Positions 1-8,752 are shown, counted from the first letter of the stretch. The stretch is 64,000 nt of DNA from Mesorhizobium sp. 113-3-3 (GCF_016756495.1 NZ_AP023243.1:4840501-4904500); one strand, 5' to 3'. A program made the numbers and translations. The notes: generated by a model not told the origin, from the letters alone.

Positions 1-799
1 CGACTTCAGCCATATAGGCGGCGGCAAACAGCGACACGCCGATCAGCGCCCGCAGGAACTTGTCGAAGGTGACGCCGGCGGGCAGGAACAGCGGCAGCAT
101 GACGCTGACGAAGAACAGGACGGTGATCAGTGGGATGCCACGCACCGTTTCGATGAAGATCACGCACAGCGTCTTGACGATCGGCATTTTCGAGCGCCGG
201 CCGAGCGCCAGCACGGTGCCCAGCGGCAGCGACACGGCAATGCCGACGAAGGACAGGCTGAGCGTGACCAGCAGGCCGCCCCAGCGCGATGTCTCGACAT
301 GCGGCAGGCCGAGCACGCCGCCGATCAGCAGGAAGAACGAGACGATCGGCAACACCAGGAAGAGCAGGATGGCGTTCAGGCCCTTGCGCGGCACACGGGG
401 GATCAGCATCGGCACCAAAAGCGCCACGAACAGGATGGCGACCAGGATCGGCCGCCAGCGTTCCTCGATCGGATAGGTGCCGAACATGAACTGGCCAAAC
501 TTGGCATTGACGAAGGCCCAGCAGGCGCCGGTCCAGCCATCCGGCTGAATGCCGCCTTGTGCGACGGTCGCGCAGACCGTGCGGTCCGGCCCGGTCCACA
601 CGGCATTGATGAACGCCCAGTTGATGACCTGCGGCAGGACCCAGGCAACGATGGCGATGCCAAGGATGGTCATGATGACGTCGCCGACCGTGCCGACCAG
701 GTTCTTGCGCACCCAGGCGACAGGGCCGCTGACGCTGGCTGGCGCGGGCTGCGCCAGGGCCATTTCGGTGCGCACCCAGGACATATCGTGTTCCTGCAT
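1..799 (-). CDS. aapM: General L-amino acid ABC transporter permease AapM (3' end off the window)
   Basis: Inner-membrane permease of a polar-amino-acid (HisM/GltJ type) ABC importer. The reading frame opens at 799 (protein starts [13 protein letters not shown]) and stays open to the left edge, showing 266 codons with several hydrophobic segments and the [14 protein letters not shown] stretch typical of this permease family. The EAA loop that contacts the ATPase lies beyond the edge. It follows aapQ with a 4-nt gap and aapJ precedes both, the standard aapJQM order; aapP is expected further left. The N-terminus is long and carries an early transmembrane helix before the conserved domain, as in Aap permeases. 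The symbol rests on gene order plus family resemblance. Confidence 0.88.
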   Translation of the reverse strand, partial: MQEHDMSWVRTEMALAQPAPASVSGPVAWVRKNLVGTVGDVIMTILGIAIVAWVLPQVINWAFINAVWTGPDRTVCATVAQGGIQPDGWTGACWAFVNAKFGQFMFGTYPIEERWRPILVAILFVALLVPMLIPRVPRKGLNAILLFLVLPIVSFFLLIGGVLGLPHVETSRWGGLLVTLSLSFVGIAVSLPLGTVLALGRRSKMPIVKTLCVIFIETVRGIPLITVLFFVSVMLPLFLPAGVTFDKFLRALIGVSLFAAAYMAEV

Positions 800-803
800 G
801 GCT

Positions 804-1991
804 CTACCTTTCCACCAGCGCCATTCTGGCGTTGACCACGTTCATGACGGCCGAGGTCACCAGGCTGAGTATGAGATAGGCGATCATCATGATCAGCACG
901 CCTTCGACCGCCTGTCCGGTCTGGTTCAGCACCGTGCCGGCCGTCGCCGTCAGGTCCGGATAGCCGATGGCGATCGCCAGCGACGAGTTCTTGGTCAGGT
1001 TGAGATACTGGCTGGTCAGCGGCGGGATGACGATGCGCATGGCCTGCGGCACGACAACCAGCCGCAAGATCGACCCGGATCGCAGGCCAAGGGCCGCTGC
1101 CGCCTCGGTCTGGCCCTTGCTGACCCCCCGGATGCCGGCGCGCACGATCTCGGCGATGAAGGCCGCGGTGTAGCAGGACAGCGCCAGATAGAGCGACAGG
1201 AACTCCGGCTTGACCTGAAAACCGCCGGTCAGGTTGAAGGTCGATTGTTTGGGAAGATCGAAGCTCAGCGGAAAGCCGCTCAGCACATAAGCGAGCAATG
1301 GCAGTCCGGCGATCAGCGCCACGGCTGTCCAAAACACCGGAAATTGCTGGCCCGTCGCCATCTGCCGCTGGCGCGCCGTGCGGGCGACGAACCACGCCAT
1401 GGCGATGCCGACAAGCAAGGCGACGAAGATCAGCCAGGAGCCCTCGCCCCAGACCGGGCGGGGAAAGTAGAAGCCACGCTGGTTGAGGAAGGAGCCGAAG
1501 GGCAGATGATAGCTGTCACGCGGCGCCGGCAGAACGGCCAGCACGCCGGAATACCAGAAGAAGATGACCAGCAGCGGCGGGATGTTGCGGAAGACCTCGA
1601 CATACACCGTGCAGATCTTCTGGATCAGCCAGTTCTGCGACAGGCGGCCGATGCCGATGACGAAACCGATGATCGTGGCGGTGATGATGCCGGCCACGGC
1701 GACGATGACGGTGTTGATCAGGCCGACGACGATGGCGCGGCCATAGGTCGAGTCCGACGTATAGGCGATCGGCGTGTCCGAAATGTCGAAACCGGCGCGT
1801 CCCCTGAGGAAACCGAAGCCCGACGCTATGTGCAGGCGCTGCAGATTGTCGATGACGTTCTGCACGATCCACCAGACGGAGCCGAACAGGACGATGACGA
1901 CCAGCGTCTGGAAGAAGAGACTGCGGACTTTCGGATCATTGATGAAGGAAGCCCTGCTGGACTCCTCGCGAAGAACTTCCTGCGATGCCAT
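804..1991 (-). CDS. aapQ: General L-amino acid ABC transporter permease AapQ
   Basis: Permease subunit, 395 residues, of a polar-amino-acid ABC importer; it forms the membrane pore with AapM. Hydrophobic helices are visible near residues 26-46 and 85-115 and through the C-terminal half. The EAA coupling loop is clear ([20 protein letters not shown], near residue 300), followed by [17 protein letters not shown], a very characteristic family stretch. A long region between the first helices and the core (about residues 50-80 and 170-260) matches the enlarged Aap/Bzt permeases. It lies between aapJ (62 nt upstream, containing a stem-loop) and aapM (4 nt downstream), so it is surely cotranscribed. 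Confidence 0.93.
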   Translation of the reverse strand: MASQEVLREESSRASFINDPKVRSLFFQTLVVIVLFGSVWWIVQNVIDNLQRLHIASGFGFLRGRAGFDISDTPIAYTSDSTYGRAIVVGLINTVIVAVAGIITATIIGFVIGIGRLSQNWLIQKICTVYVEVFRNIPPLLVIFFWYSGVLAVLPAPRDSYHLPFGSFLNQRGFYFPRPVWGEGSWLIFVALLVGIAMAWFVARTARQRQMATGQQFPVFWTAVALIAGLPLLAYVLSGFPLSFDLPKQSTFNLTGGFQVKPEFLSLYLALSCYTAAFIAEIVRAGIRGVSKGQTEAAAALGLRSGSILRLVVVPQAMRIVIPPLTSQYLNLTKNSSLAIAIGYPDLTATAGTVLNQTGQAVEGVLIMMIAYLILSLVTSAVMNVVNARMALVER

Positions 1992-2015
1992 GCGACCGTC
2001 CCCTGGAAAGAGAAA

Positions 2016-2041
2016 CCGGAAGGCAGATGTCTGCCTTCCGG
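2016..2041 (-). promoter_or_regulatory. Intercistronic stem-loop between aapJ and aapQ
   Basis: A perfect 26-nt palindrome, CCGGAAGGCAGA on one arm and its complement on the other around a TG centre, sits between the aapJ stop and the aapQ start. No T-run follows it on the minus strand. It therefore looks like an RNA-stabilising or partially attenuating hairpin that lets the binding protein be made in excess over the permeases, rather than a full terminator. That role is inferred from position and structure. Confidence 0.6.
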
Positions 2042-2053
2042 ATCACATTTCGG

Positions 2054-3082
2054 TCAGCGGATCGGCGGAGCGTATTGCAGGCCGCCCTTGGTCCACAGCG
2101 CATTGATGCCGCGCGCGATCTTGAGCGGGCTGCCCGAACCGACATTGCGATCGAACATTTCGCCGTAGTTGCCGACGGCCTTGACGATGTTGACGACCCA
2201 GTCATTGGAGACGCCGAGATCGGTGCCGATCTTGGTGTCGGCTTCCTGGCCGAGAACACGCTTGATCTCCGGGCTGGCCGAGTTCTTCATCTCATCGACA
2301 TTGGCCTTGGTGATGCCGAGCTCCTCGGCGTCAAGCAGCGCGAAATAGGTCCACTTGACGATATGGTACCACTGGTCGTCGCCCTGGCGCACGGCCGGTC
2401 CGAGCGGCTCCTTGGAGATGATCTCGGGCAGCACGACGTGATCGGCCGGCGCGCCCAGCGTCAGGCGGATGCCGTAAAGGCCCGACTGGTCGGTGGTGTA
2501 GACGTCGCAGCGGCCGGCATCATAGGCGGCGTTGACCTCTTCGAGCTTTTCGAAGACGACCGGATTGTATTCCATCTTGTTCGCCTTGAAGTAGTCGGCG
2601 AGGTTGAGCTCGGTGGTGGTGCCGCTCTGCACGCAGACGGCGGCGCCGGAGAGCTGGAGCGCCGAATTAACGCCCGGCAGCTTCTTGGCGTTGATCATGA
2701 AGCCCTGGCCGTCATAGTAGGTGGTGCCGACGAAATTCAGGCCAAGTGCGGTGTCGCGATTGATCGTCCAGGTGGTGTTGCGCGACAGGATGTCGACCTC
2801 GCCGGACTGCAGCGCGGTGAAACGCTCCTTGGCGCTGAGCGGCGTGAACTTGACCTTGGTGCCGTCACCGAAGACGGCGGCCGCGACAGCGCGGCAGAAA
2901 TCCGCGTCGATGCCTTGCCAGTCGCCCTTGTCGTCCGGCGCCGAGAACCCGGCCAGACCCGTCGAGACACCGCACTGGATGAAGCCCTTCGCCTTGACGG
3001 TGTCGAGCGTCGTCGCCGACGCGGCCGACGCCATAAATCCGAGCGTAGCGGCCCCAAGGATGCCGATAGCAATATGTTTCAT
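2054..3082 (-). CDS. aapJ: General L-amino acid ABC transporter periplasmic binding protein AapJ
   Basis: Periplasmic solute-binding protein (SBP_bac_3 family), 342 residues, capturing L-amino acids for the AapQM permease. The start at 3082 is chosen because it gives a clean Sec signal peptide (MKHIAIGILGAATLGFMASA, cleavage near ASA/TTLD); the frame is open further upstream but that extension is not signal-like. The mature protein shows the family pattern TLDTVKAKGFIQCGVSTGLAGFS near its start, WQGIDADFCRAVAAAVFGD, the DILSRNTTWTINRDT stretch typical of AapJ/BztA, and RCDVYTTDQSGLYGIR. It is the first gene of the aap operon. Confidence 0.94.
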   Translation of the reverse strand: MKHIAIGILGAATLGFMASAASATTLDTVKAKGFIQCGVSTGLAGFSAPDDKGDWQGIDADFCRAVAAAVFGDGTKVKFTPLSAKERFTALQSGEVDILSRNTTWTINRDTALGLNFVGTTYYDGQGFMINAKKLPGVNSALQLSGAAVCVQSGTTTELNLADYFKANKMEYNPVVFEKLEEVNAAYDAGRCDVYTTDQSGLYGIRLTLGAPADHVVLPEIISKEPLGPAVRQGDDQWYHIVKWTYFALLDAEELGITKANVDEMKNSASPEIKRVLGQEADTKIGTDLGVSNDWVVNIVKAVGNYGEMFDRNVGSGSPLKIARGINALWTKGGLQYAPPIR

Positions 3083-3464
3083 GACCCACAGACCCTTTTC
3101 TGTTTTCAGGCAAAACCTGATCTTTTTTCCCGTGTGAACGCAGCTTCCCATTCCAGCCCATTCCCGGAATCCCGCATCGTAACCGACGCGCCGCCTCCCA
3201 TTCACGAACAGCATCGAAGGCGATAATTCCCGTGAGGTCAAGGGAAATGACCGAATCCGAACGTCTTTGAAAATCGATTGCCCGAAATGCCCGAATTGCA
3301 GACAAACGCGCCCGCATTTTAGTCACGGCGCGAATAAAGTCGGCAAAGCGCATTCAACGCAAAGGCGGGCCAGCGGCGTAATCCATCCCTGGCACCAGCC
3401 TGACGTCGCTGATCTGGACACCGGATGTATTGGCACGTCCGAAGACTGTCATCGGACCTGGGAG
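3083..3464. other. Intergenic region upstream of aapJ
   Basis: This 382-nt stretch separates aapJ from the end of the DUF2182 gene, both on the minus strand, so it should hold the aap promoter. It contains a short direct repeat, TTCGGGCA twice with one base between on the minus strand (about 3276-3292). I found no convincing sigma-70, sigma-54 or EcfG motif, no terminator and no plausible short gene. Confidence 0.4.
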
Positions 3465-4355
3465 TCAAAGCGCACGAGACATCAACCACACGCCGGCCGC
3501 CACCATCAGCGCACCCGAAATGCGCGAGATCAACGGCCCGCTCGTGGCCGTCTTTTCCAGGAGAACGAGGATGGCGATACCGGCAATCCACAGGATATTC
3601 ATGACGCCGCCGACGAACAGCAGGGCCATCAGCGCCCAGCAGCAGCCCAGACAATAGAGGCCGTGATCGATGCCCAGCCGAATCGCGCCTGATGGCGCGG
3701 AACGGAAGCCGCCATGGCTCATCAGGAACCCGATCGGCCCCTGGCATTGGCGCAGGCACGCGCCCTTGATCGGGGTCCATTGATAGAGGCCGGCGGCGAT
3801 CAGGACGAGGCCTCCGAGGATCGTGCTGTCGGTCGCCATCGAGGGATCGAGCAGGGCCAGGCGGACGAGCAGCCATTGCGCGCCGGTCGCGGCGATGCTG
3901 AAGACGATCCAGACGGTGAGATAGCCGGTGAAAAACCATCCGGTCGACGCGATGGGGCGGCCATCCGCCTGCGCCTTGCGGCCGATGCCGGCATAGAGCA
4001 GCAACAGCGGCGCGACCGAAGGCGTCATCATGCCGACCATCATCACCGCCCACATGGTGAAGATGAAAGCGAAGTCGGCGGGTGCCCAGGCCCGGAAGCC
4101 TGGCGCCACGGCGCCGCCCACATCCATGCCGCTCATGTCCGTGCCACCCATGTCCGTGCCACCCATGTCCGTGGTCGACATGTTCATTCCGGCCATATTG
4201 CCGCTCGCTCCGGCCGTCATCGGGGACGCGGGCATGGCCATGTCGATGGCGAGCCACAACACATAGGCCCAGGCGAACACCGCAATCACGACAAGCGCGG
4301 CCATCACGACCATACGGTCGCGCCGCAGCACCGCCTCCAGCGCCGTGTCGCCCAT
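3465..4355 (-). CDS. DUF2182 integral membrane protein with methionine-rich insert
   Basis: Polytopic membrane protein, 296 residues, resembling the DUF2182 / predicted metal-binding integral membrane family. Hydrophobic helices cover about residues 17-40, then 95-120, 145-170, 180-195 and 230-290. Between the first two helices is a Met/Gly/Asp-rich loop (residues about 42-78) with repeated MxxM spacing and a TDMGG pentapeptide repeat; the first membrane segment of the core carries TMWAVMMVGMMTPSVAPL, and GLYCLGCCWALM lies further on. Met-rich and Cys-rich membrane segments suggest copper or another soft metal, but no function is established. It starts 9 nt after the DUF1326 gene, so the two form an operon. 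Confidence 0.8.
   Translation of the reverse strand: MGDTALEAVLRRDRMVVMAALVVIAVFAWAYVLWLAIDMAMPASPMTAGASGNMAGMNMSTTDMGGTDMGGTDMSGMDVGGAVAPGFRAWAPADFAFIFTMWAVMMVGMMTPSVAPLLLLYAGIGRKAQADGRPIASTGWFFTGYLTVWIVFSIAATGAQWLLVRLALLDPSMATDSTILGGLVLIAAGLYQWTPIKGACLRQCQGPIGFLMSHGGFRSAPSGAIRLGIDHGLYCLGCCWALMALLFVGGVMNILWIAGIAILVLLEKTATSGPLISRISGALMVAAGVWLMSRAL
4134..4178. repeat. Three 15-bp tandem repeats inside the DUF2182 gene
   Basis: Units beginning CATGTCCGTG are repeated head to tail at 4134, 4149 and 4164; the first two are identical and the third differs near its end. In the minus-strand protein they encode a repeated TDMGG-like pentapeptide. Slippage at this spot would lengthen or shorten the Met-rich loop in steps of five residues without breaking the frame. 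Confidence 0.85.
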
Positions 4356-4364
4356 CGGATCAGG

Positions 4365-5000
4365 TCAATGCACGACGCCGCTCTGCGTGAGATGCAGATT
4401 GGCGAAATGGCTGTGGGTGTCGGCCAGCTCGAACTTGATCGGGCCGGTCGCCTTGGTCCAGCCGCGACCGATCTCGGCCATTGCGTATTCGAAGCCGTGC
4501 GGCAGGTCGATGCGAGCCCGATGCTCCGCGCCGGTGACCGGATTCTTGATCGGCTCGCCGCGACCGTCGGTCACGCCCTTGACATGCAGCCGTCCGGTTC
4601 GCGCGTCGACGTCGACCTCGAATTCGATCGGGGCAAAGATCGGGTCATGGAATTTCTCCAGCGTGGTCGAAAACACCTGGAATATCGTCGCGCCGGGTTC
4701 GGTGTCCTGTCCGCCCAGTATGCGAAGCAGCGCTTCACGCTGGGCCTCGCTTGCCCTTTCATCGACCACCACCGCTGCTTCGCCCCTGCCCTCATGGATG
4801 GCGCCGGGCCAGCGGAAAATCCCGACGAACCGCAATCCATCGAGTTTGGTGGCCCCGTGATGGCCGCTCTCGATTTCCATGCCGGCAACCGCCTGGCAGA
4901 AGCCGTGCGTGGGCGCGGCATTGAACTGGCATGGACAGCCATAGGCACAATTGCAGTTGATGAATTCGCGCGCCTTCATCGTCCATTTGACGTCGGGCAT
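4365..5000 (-). CDS. DUF1326 domain protein
   Basis: Soluble protein of 211 residues resembling DUF1326. The N-terminus has the family's cysteine cluster, NCNCAYGCPCQF at about residues 15-26, followed by a His-rich stretch (ESGHHGA); the rest is a beta-rich domain ending HSHFANLHLTQSGVVH. The Cys cluster looks like a metal or redox site, though the biochemical role is unknown to me. It has no signal peptide. It is directly upstream of the DUF2182 membrane protein (9-nt gap); the two families often occur side by side, which points to a joint role, possibly in metal handling. Confidence 0.82.
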   Translation of the reverse strand: MPDVKWTMKAREFINCNCAYGCPCQFNAAPTHGFCQAVAGMEIESGHHGATKLDGLRFVGIFRWPGAIHEGRGEAAVVVDERASEAQREALLRILGGQDTEPGATIFQVFSTTLEKFHDPIFAPIEFEVDVDARTGRLHVKGVTDGRGEPIKNPVTGAEHRARIDLPHGFEYAMAEIGRGWTKATGPIKFELADTHSHFANLHLTQSGVVH

Positions 5001-5337
5001 GGCATTCCTCCCCTTGCCGCGCTCCTTGAGCGCGATGGCCGGATCGGGGGATCAGGAGGTAACCGGCCAAAAACCATCCGGCAGCATCTGAGGCAACCCG
5101 GCGATTAATATTAGGAATTGATTATATATGTTTCACAGCCGCCCACAATAGGTTGACCGGGGGACGGATCGGCTGCGCCGACGATCACTGCCGCACCTTG
5201 GGGGGGCTCCCGCCGCAAAGCCGTTCAGGTGGAGAATTGGCATATTCGAAGTCCATCGCTGGCGGACGGCGAGCTGTTGCGCCGCCCATGGCACCGCACT
5301 ATGGCTAGCGCCTTGTCAAACAAGGCGAAGACGAAGC
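5001..5337. other. Divergent intergenic region between DUF1326 and the cystathionine beta-lyase-like gene
   Basis: This 337-nt region should hold both divergent promoters. The most AT-rich part, about 5105-5130 (ATTAATATTAGGAATTGATT...), is the likely promoter core. No terminator, operator palindrome or short gene is convincing. Confidence 0.35.
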
Positions 5338-6516
5338 ATGGCTAAGGACGGCAACGAGGTTTCCGGCAAGATGGGCATCAACACGCGATTGGCCCATTCG
5401 GGCAACAACCCGCACGACTATTTCGGCTTCGTCAATCCGCCTGTCGTGCACGCCTCGACCGTGCTGTTCCGCAACGCCGCCGCAATGGCGGGCCGCAACC
5501 AGAAATACACCTACGGCACGCGCGGCACGCCGACGACGGACGCCCTTGCCCAGGCCATCGACGAGTTGGAGGGATCCGCGGGCACGATCGTGGTGCCGTC
5601 GGGCCTCGCGGCGGTGACCATTCCCCTGCTCGCCTTCGTATCGGCCGGCGATCATCTGCTGATCGTCGATAGCGTCTATCATCCGACCCGTAATTTCGCC
5701 GACACGATGCTGAAGCGGCTCGGCGTCGAGGTGGAGTACTACGCCCCGGATGTCGGTGCCGGCATCGCGGCGCTGATCAAGCCCAACACCAAAGTGGTGT
5801 TCACGGAATCGCCAGCCTCCAATACATTCGAGGTGCAGGACATCCCGGCGATCGCCAAGGCAGCGCATGCGGCTGGCGCCATCGTGATGATGGACAACAC
5901 CTGGGCGACGCCGCTCTATTTCCGGCCGCTCGACCACGGCGTGGACATTTCCATCCACGCGGCGACGAAGTATCCGGCCGGTCATTCCGACGTGCTGCTC
6001 GGCACGGTCTCGGCCAATGAGAGCCACTGGAAGCAGCTCTATGAGAGTTTTTGCACGCTTGGCTGCTGCGCAGGACCCGACGATGTCTACCAGGTGCTGC
6101 GCGGCCTGCGCACGATGGGCGTGCGCCTGGAGCATCACCAGCGCAGCGCGCTCGCCATCGCGTCGTGGCTCGAAGGCCAGAAGGGCGTGGCGCGCGTGCT
6201 CCACCCTGCCCTTCCCAGCCATCGGGACCACGATTTGTGGAAGCGCGACTTCTGCGGCTCGAGCGGCATCTTTTCCATCGTGCTCGCCGGCGGCGGCCAG
6301 AAGGAGCAGCACGCTTTCCTCGACGCGCTGCGGATTTTCGGCCTCGGCTATTCCTGGGGCGGCTATGAAAGCCTTGCGGTGCCGGTCTGGCTCGGCGACC
6401 GCGTCGTTGCAAAAGCCCCCTATGAAGGTCCGCTGATCCGCCTGCAGATCGGCCTCGAGGATGTCGACGACCTGAAAGCCGACATTTTGCGCGGGCTGGC
6501 CGCGGCGACGGCCTAA
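5338..6516 (+). CDS. metC: Cystathionine beta-lyase-like PLP enzyme (trans-sulfuration family)
   Basis: PLP-dependent Cys/Met metabolism enzyme of 392 residues, expected to cleave cystathionine to homocysteine, pyruvate and ammonia. Visible family marks are YTYGTRGTPTTDAL (residues 57-70), the Asp that contacts the PLP pyridine in MMDNTW (D186), and the PLP lysine in HAATKYPAGHSD (K211). The GxxSWGGYESL segment near the C-terminus is typical of cystathionine beta-lyases rather than gamma-synthases. The upstream start at 5338 is used; MGINTRLAHSG 11 codons later is an alternative. The gene stands alone, so regulation is not evident. Substrate assignment between cystathionine and other cysteine conjugates is uncertain. 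Confidence 0.85.
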   Translation: MAKDGNEVSGKMGINTRLAHSGNNPHDYFGFVNPPVVHASTVLFRNAAAMAGRNQKYTYGTRGTPTTDALAQAIDELEGSAGTIVVPSGLAAVTIPLLAFVSAGDHLLIVDSVYHPTRNFADTMLKRLGVEVEYYAPDVGAGIAALIKPNTKVVFTESPASNTFEVQDIPAIAKAAHAAGAIVMMDNTWATPLYFRPLDHGVDISIHAATKYPAGHSDVLLGTVSANESHWKQLYESFCTLGCCAGPDDVYQVLRGLRTMGVRLEHHQRSALAIASWLEGQKGVARVLHPALPSHRDHDLWKRDFCGSSGIFSIVLAGGGQKEQHAFLDALRIFGLGYSWGGYESLAVPVWLGDRVVAKAPYEGPLIRLQIGLEDVDDLKADILRGLAAATA

Positions 6517-6741
6517 CCGGCGCGCGCGGGCTGACGGCCGGACAGAATCAGCGGCAGCCGCAAGGCCTTGGCGCTGATGACAAAGCGCGAGCCGCTCACG
6601 GCATCCCATCGGGGTGTGGCGCGCAATATTATTCTCCCGAGCCATGACTTCGCGGATTTGTTTGACTTTCAAATCCGCGGGTTCGGCCGCATTGCCTGCT
6701 GCACGGCATTTCCGACCAATCCATTTCCAACAAAGCTTGCC

Positions 6742-7818
6742 ATGGCCTTTCGTCTTTTTGTCCCCATCCTTGCCGGCGCAACGCTGCGCGAGCGGCTGCT
6801 GGCCTGCATCGGCGCCACGATCGGCATCGCGCTGACCGGCGTGATCAGCGGACTGGCGATGGGCGGCGGCCCGCATGTGGCCCTGCTGGTGGCGCCGATG
6901 GGCGCGTCCGCCGTGCTTCTGTTCGCCGTACCAGCGAGCCCGTTGGCGCAGCCCTGGTCGATCATCGGCGGCAATTCCATATCGGCGCTGGTGGGTGTGA
7001 CCGTGGCGCATTTCATCCATGATCCGGTCATGGCCTCTGGCCTCGCCGTGGCGCTCGCCATCGCTGCCATGTCGTTCACACGCTGCCTGCATCCGCCGGG
7101 CGGCGCGGCGGCGCTGACGGCGGTGCTCGGCGGACCGGCCGTGGTCAGCGCCGGATTCCTGTTTCCATTCGTGCCGGTGGCCCTGAATTCGATTATCCTG
7201 GTCACGCTCGGCTTGCTTTTCCACAAGCTGGCGCGGCGCAACTACCCGCATGTCGCCGCACCCATAGCCAACAGCCATGGGACCGCCGATCCGCCGGCGC
7301 GGCAGCGCGTCGGTTTTCGGCCCGAGGACATCGACGCGGCGCTGACCACGCTCGACGAAACTTTCGACATCGGCCGCGAAGACCTCGAACGGCTTTTGAG
7401 ACAAGTCGAACTGCAAGCCATGGTGCGCTCGCACCGGACGCTGCTTTGCCAGGACATCATGTCCCGCGACGTGGTTTCGGTGCCCGAGCAGGCCACCGCC
7501 GACGAGGCGCGCCGGCAACTGCTCGATCACAACATCCGCACCTTGCCGGTGGTCGACGCGGATGCCAGGCTGGTCGGGGCCGTCGGCCTGCGCGAACTGA
7601 CCAGGGCCACCGACACGGTGAAGGGCGTGATGTCGAGGGCCGGCACCGCTTCGCCCGACACCCCGGCGATGAGCCTGCTTCCGGTACTGACCGACGGCCG
7701 CAGCCACGCCGTGGTCATCGTCGACGGCGAACGGCGTATTCTCGGCCTGATCACCCAGACCGACCTTCTGGCGGCGGCCGCACGCGTGCAGGCCGCAGAC
7801 AAGGGATTGGCGGCTTAG
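6742..7818 (+). CDS. HPP-family membrane protein fused to a tandem CBS domain
   Basis: Protein of 358 residues from the start at 6742 (MAFRLFVPILAGATLRERL). The N-terminal half has about four hydrophobic helices and the family signature LHPPGGAAALTAVLGG. The C-terminal half, from about residue 235, has two CBS motifs beginning DIMSRDVVSVPEQATADEA and VKGVMSRAGTASPDTPA, a nucleotide-sensing module. An in-frame upstream extension to 6568 exists but adds non-hydrophobic residues that do not fit the family, so the shorter start is preferred. HPP proteins have been linked to nitrite transport in plants and cyanobacteria; the CBS fusion suggests ligand-gated transport, an inference. Confidence 0.85.
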   Translation: MAFRLFVPILAGATLRERLLACIGATIGIALTGVISGLAMGGGPHVALLVAPMGASAVLLFAVPASPLAQPWSIIGGNSISALVGVTVAHFIHDPVMASGLAVALAIAAMSFTRCLHPPGGAAALTAVLGGPAVVSAGFLFPFVPVALNSIILVTLGLLFHKLARRNYPHVAAPIANSHGTADPPARQRVGFRPEDIDAALTTLDETFDIGREDLERLLRQVELQAMVRSHRTLLCQDIMSRDVVSVPEQATADEARRQLLDHNIRTLPVVDADARLVGAVGLRELTRATDTVKGVMSRAGTASPDTPAMSLLPVLTDGRSHAVVIVDGERRILGLITQTDLLAAAARVQAADKGLAA

Positions 7819-7941
7819 AGCGTTTCGCCGTTTCACGGAAACAGCGAACCGCTCTAACTGTTTGTTTTGACGCAATTCCCAAGGGAAGCGCTACGCGCTT
7901 TTCCCGGGAAACCCGCCCACACTTTTCCTGGAATTGCTTTA
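7817..7941. repeat. Rhizobial extragenic palindromic repeat, copy 1
   Basis: Two adjacent imperfect palindromes lie just after the HPP-CBS stop. The first, 7817-7855, has arms AGAGCGTTTCGC and GCGAACCGCTCT around a CGTTTCACGGAAAC core. The second begins GACGCAATTCCCAAGGGAAGCGC and closes with CCTGGAATTGC. A second copy is at 57569. Copy 1 carries about 22 extra bases in its second hairpin. Such elements are numerous in rhizobial genomes. Confidence 0.8.
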
Positions 7942-7969
7942 ATATAGCTGCGCCAGGTTGCCGAAATCC

Positions 7970-7998
7970 GGGAACCTTTTTCCGGCGGGCGCATCCAA
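7970..7998 (+). promoter_or_regulatory. Predicted ECF-type promoter of the sigma factor gene
   Basis: GGGAAC (7970-7975), a 15-nt spacer, then GCATCCAA (7991-7998). The same two boxes with the same spacing occur at 8753-8781 in front of the DUF4142 gene. The first box resembles ECF -35 elements (GGAAC). Position 51 nt before the sigma factor start suggests autoregulation. Confidence 0.6.
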
Positions 7999-8048
7999 CG
8001 TGCAGTCAAGCGTCTATTCGGGCGTCTGTTCGGGGAGATCCGATCGCG

Positions 8049-8735
8049 ATGAGCAAGCTCGTAATGCCCGCCACGATGCCCGGAGTGGCCGAGGCCTTCT
8101 CCAGCGACCTGCTGCTCGTGCAGCGATCCCTGGCGCGCGACGCGGGCGCCTTCCGCACGATCATCAAGACATACAACCAGCGGCTCTACCGCATCGCGCG
8201 CGGCATATTGCGCAATGACGCCGAAGCCGAGGACGTCGTCCAGGAGGCCTATGTCCGCGCCTTCGCCAGCCTGGCGGCATTTCGCGGCGATGCCTCGCTC
8301 GCCACCTGGCTGTCGCGCATCGTCATCAACGAGGCGCTCGGCCGCCTGCGCAAGAGGCGCCGCATTGTGGCGATGGCCGAAAACCCGGAAGCGCAAGTCA
8401 TCCGCTTTCCCCTCAACCCCAGCGACGATCCGGAGCGGACAATGGCGCAGCGGCAGATTCTCGCACTTGTCGAACGGGCGACCGACAGCCTGCCCGACAT
8501 CTACCGCATGGTCTTCGTGGCGCGCGTCATCGAGGGGCTGAGCATGGAGGAAACCGCCGATCTGCTCGGCGTGCGGCCGGAGACCATCAAGACGAGGCTG
8601 CACCGGGCACGTAGCCTGTTGCGCAAGGCGCTGGATGACGAGATCGGCCCGGTGCTGCTCGACGCCTTCCCCTTCGCCGGCCGCCGCTGCGAACGGCTGA
8701 CCAAGGCCGTGATGGGTCGGCTGGGCTTCGAATGA
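8049..8735 (+). CDS. ECF-family RNA polymerase sigma factor
   Basis: Sigma-70 family factor of 228 residues. Region 2 is seen in NQRLYRIARGILRNDAEAED followed by VVQEAYVRAF (about residues 43-72); region 4 is LSMEETADLLGVRPETIKTR with LHRARSLLRKAL (about residues 164-195), the helix-turn-helix that reads the -35 box. The start at 8049 is preferred because the longer open frame runs back through the repeat element and the previous gene. No anti-sigma gene is adjacent. A matching promoter motif precedes both this gene and the DUF4142 gene downstream, so the sigma likely activates itself and the DUF4142-cupredoxin pair. The C-terminal tail after region 4 is about 30 residues and has no recognised domain. 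Confidence 0.92.
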   Translation: MSKLVMPATMPGVAEAFSSDLLLVQRSLARDAGAFRTIIKTYNQRLYRIARGILRNDAEAEDVVQEAYVRAFASLAAFRGDASLATWLSRIVINEALGRLRKRRRIVAMAENPEAQVIRFPLNPSDDPERTMAQRQILALVERATDSLPDIYRMVFVARVIEGLSMEETADLLGVRPETIKTRLHRARSLLRKALDDEIGPVLLDAFPFAGRRCERLTKAVMGRLGFE

Positions 8736-8752
8736 TCCCCTCGCGATTTCCC

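Noticed and set aside
549..3226. Plus-strand open frames antisense to aapQ and aapJ
   Set aside because: No domain and Gly/Asp/Arg-rich composition; the minus-strand aap genes are unambiguous.
5305..7875. Very long minus-strand open frame (856 codons) across the metC and HPP-CBS region
   Set aside because: Low-complexity Arg/His/Gln/Asp-rich translation with no domain, antisense to two well-supported genes; a frame shadow of high GC.
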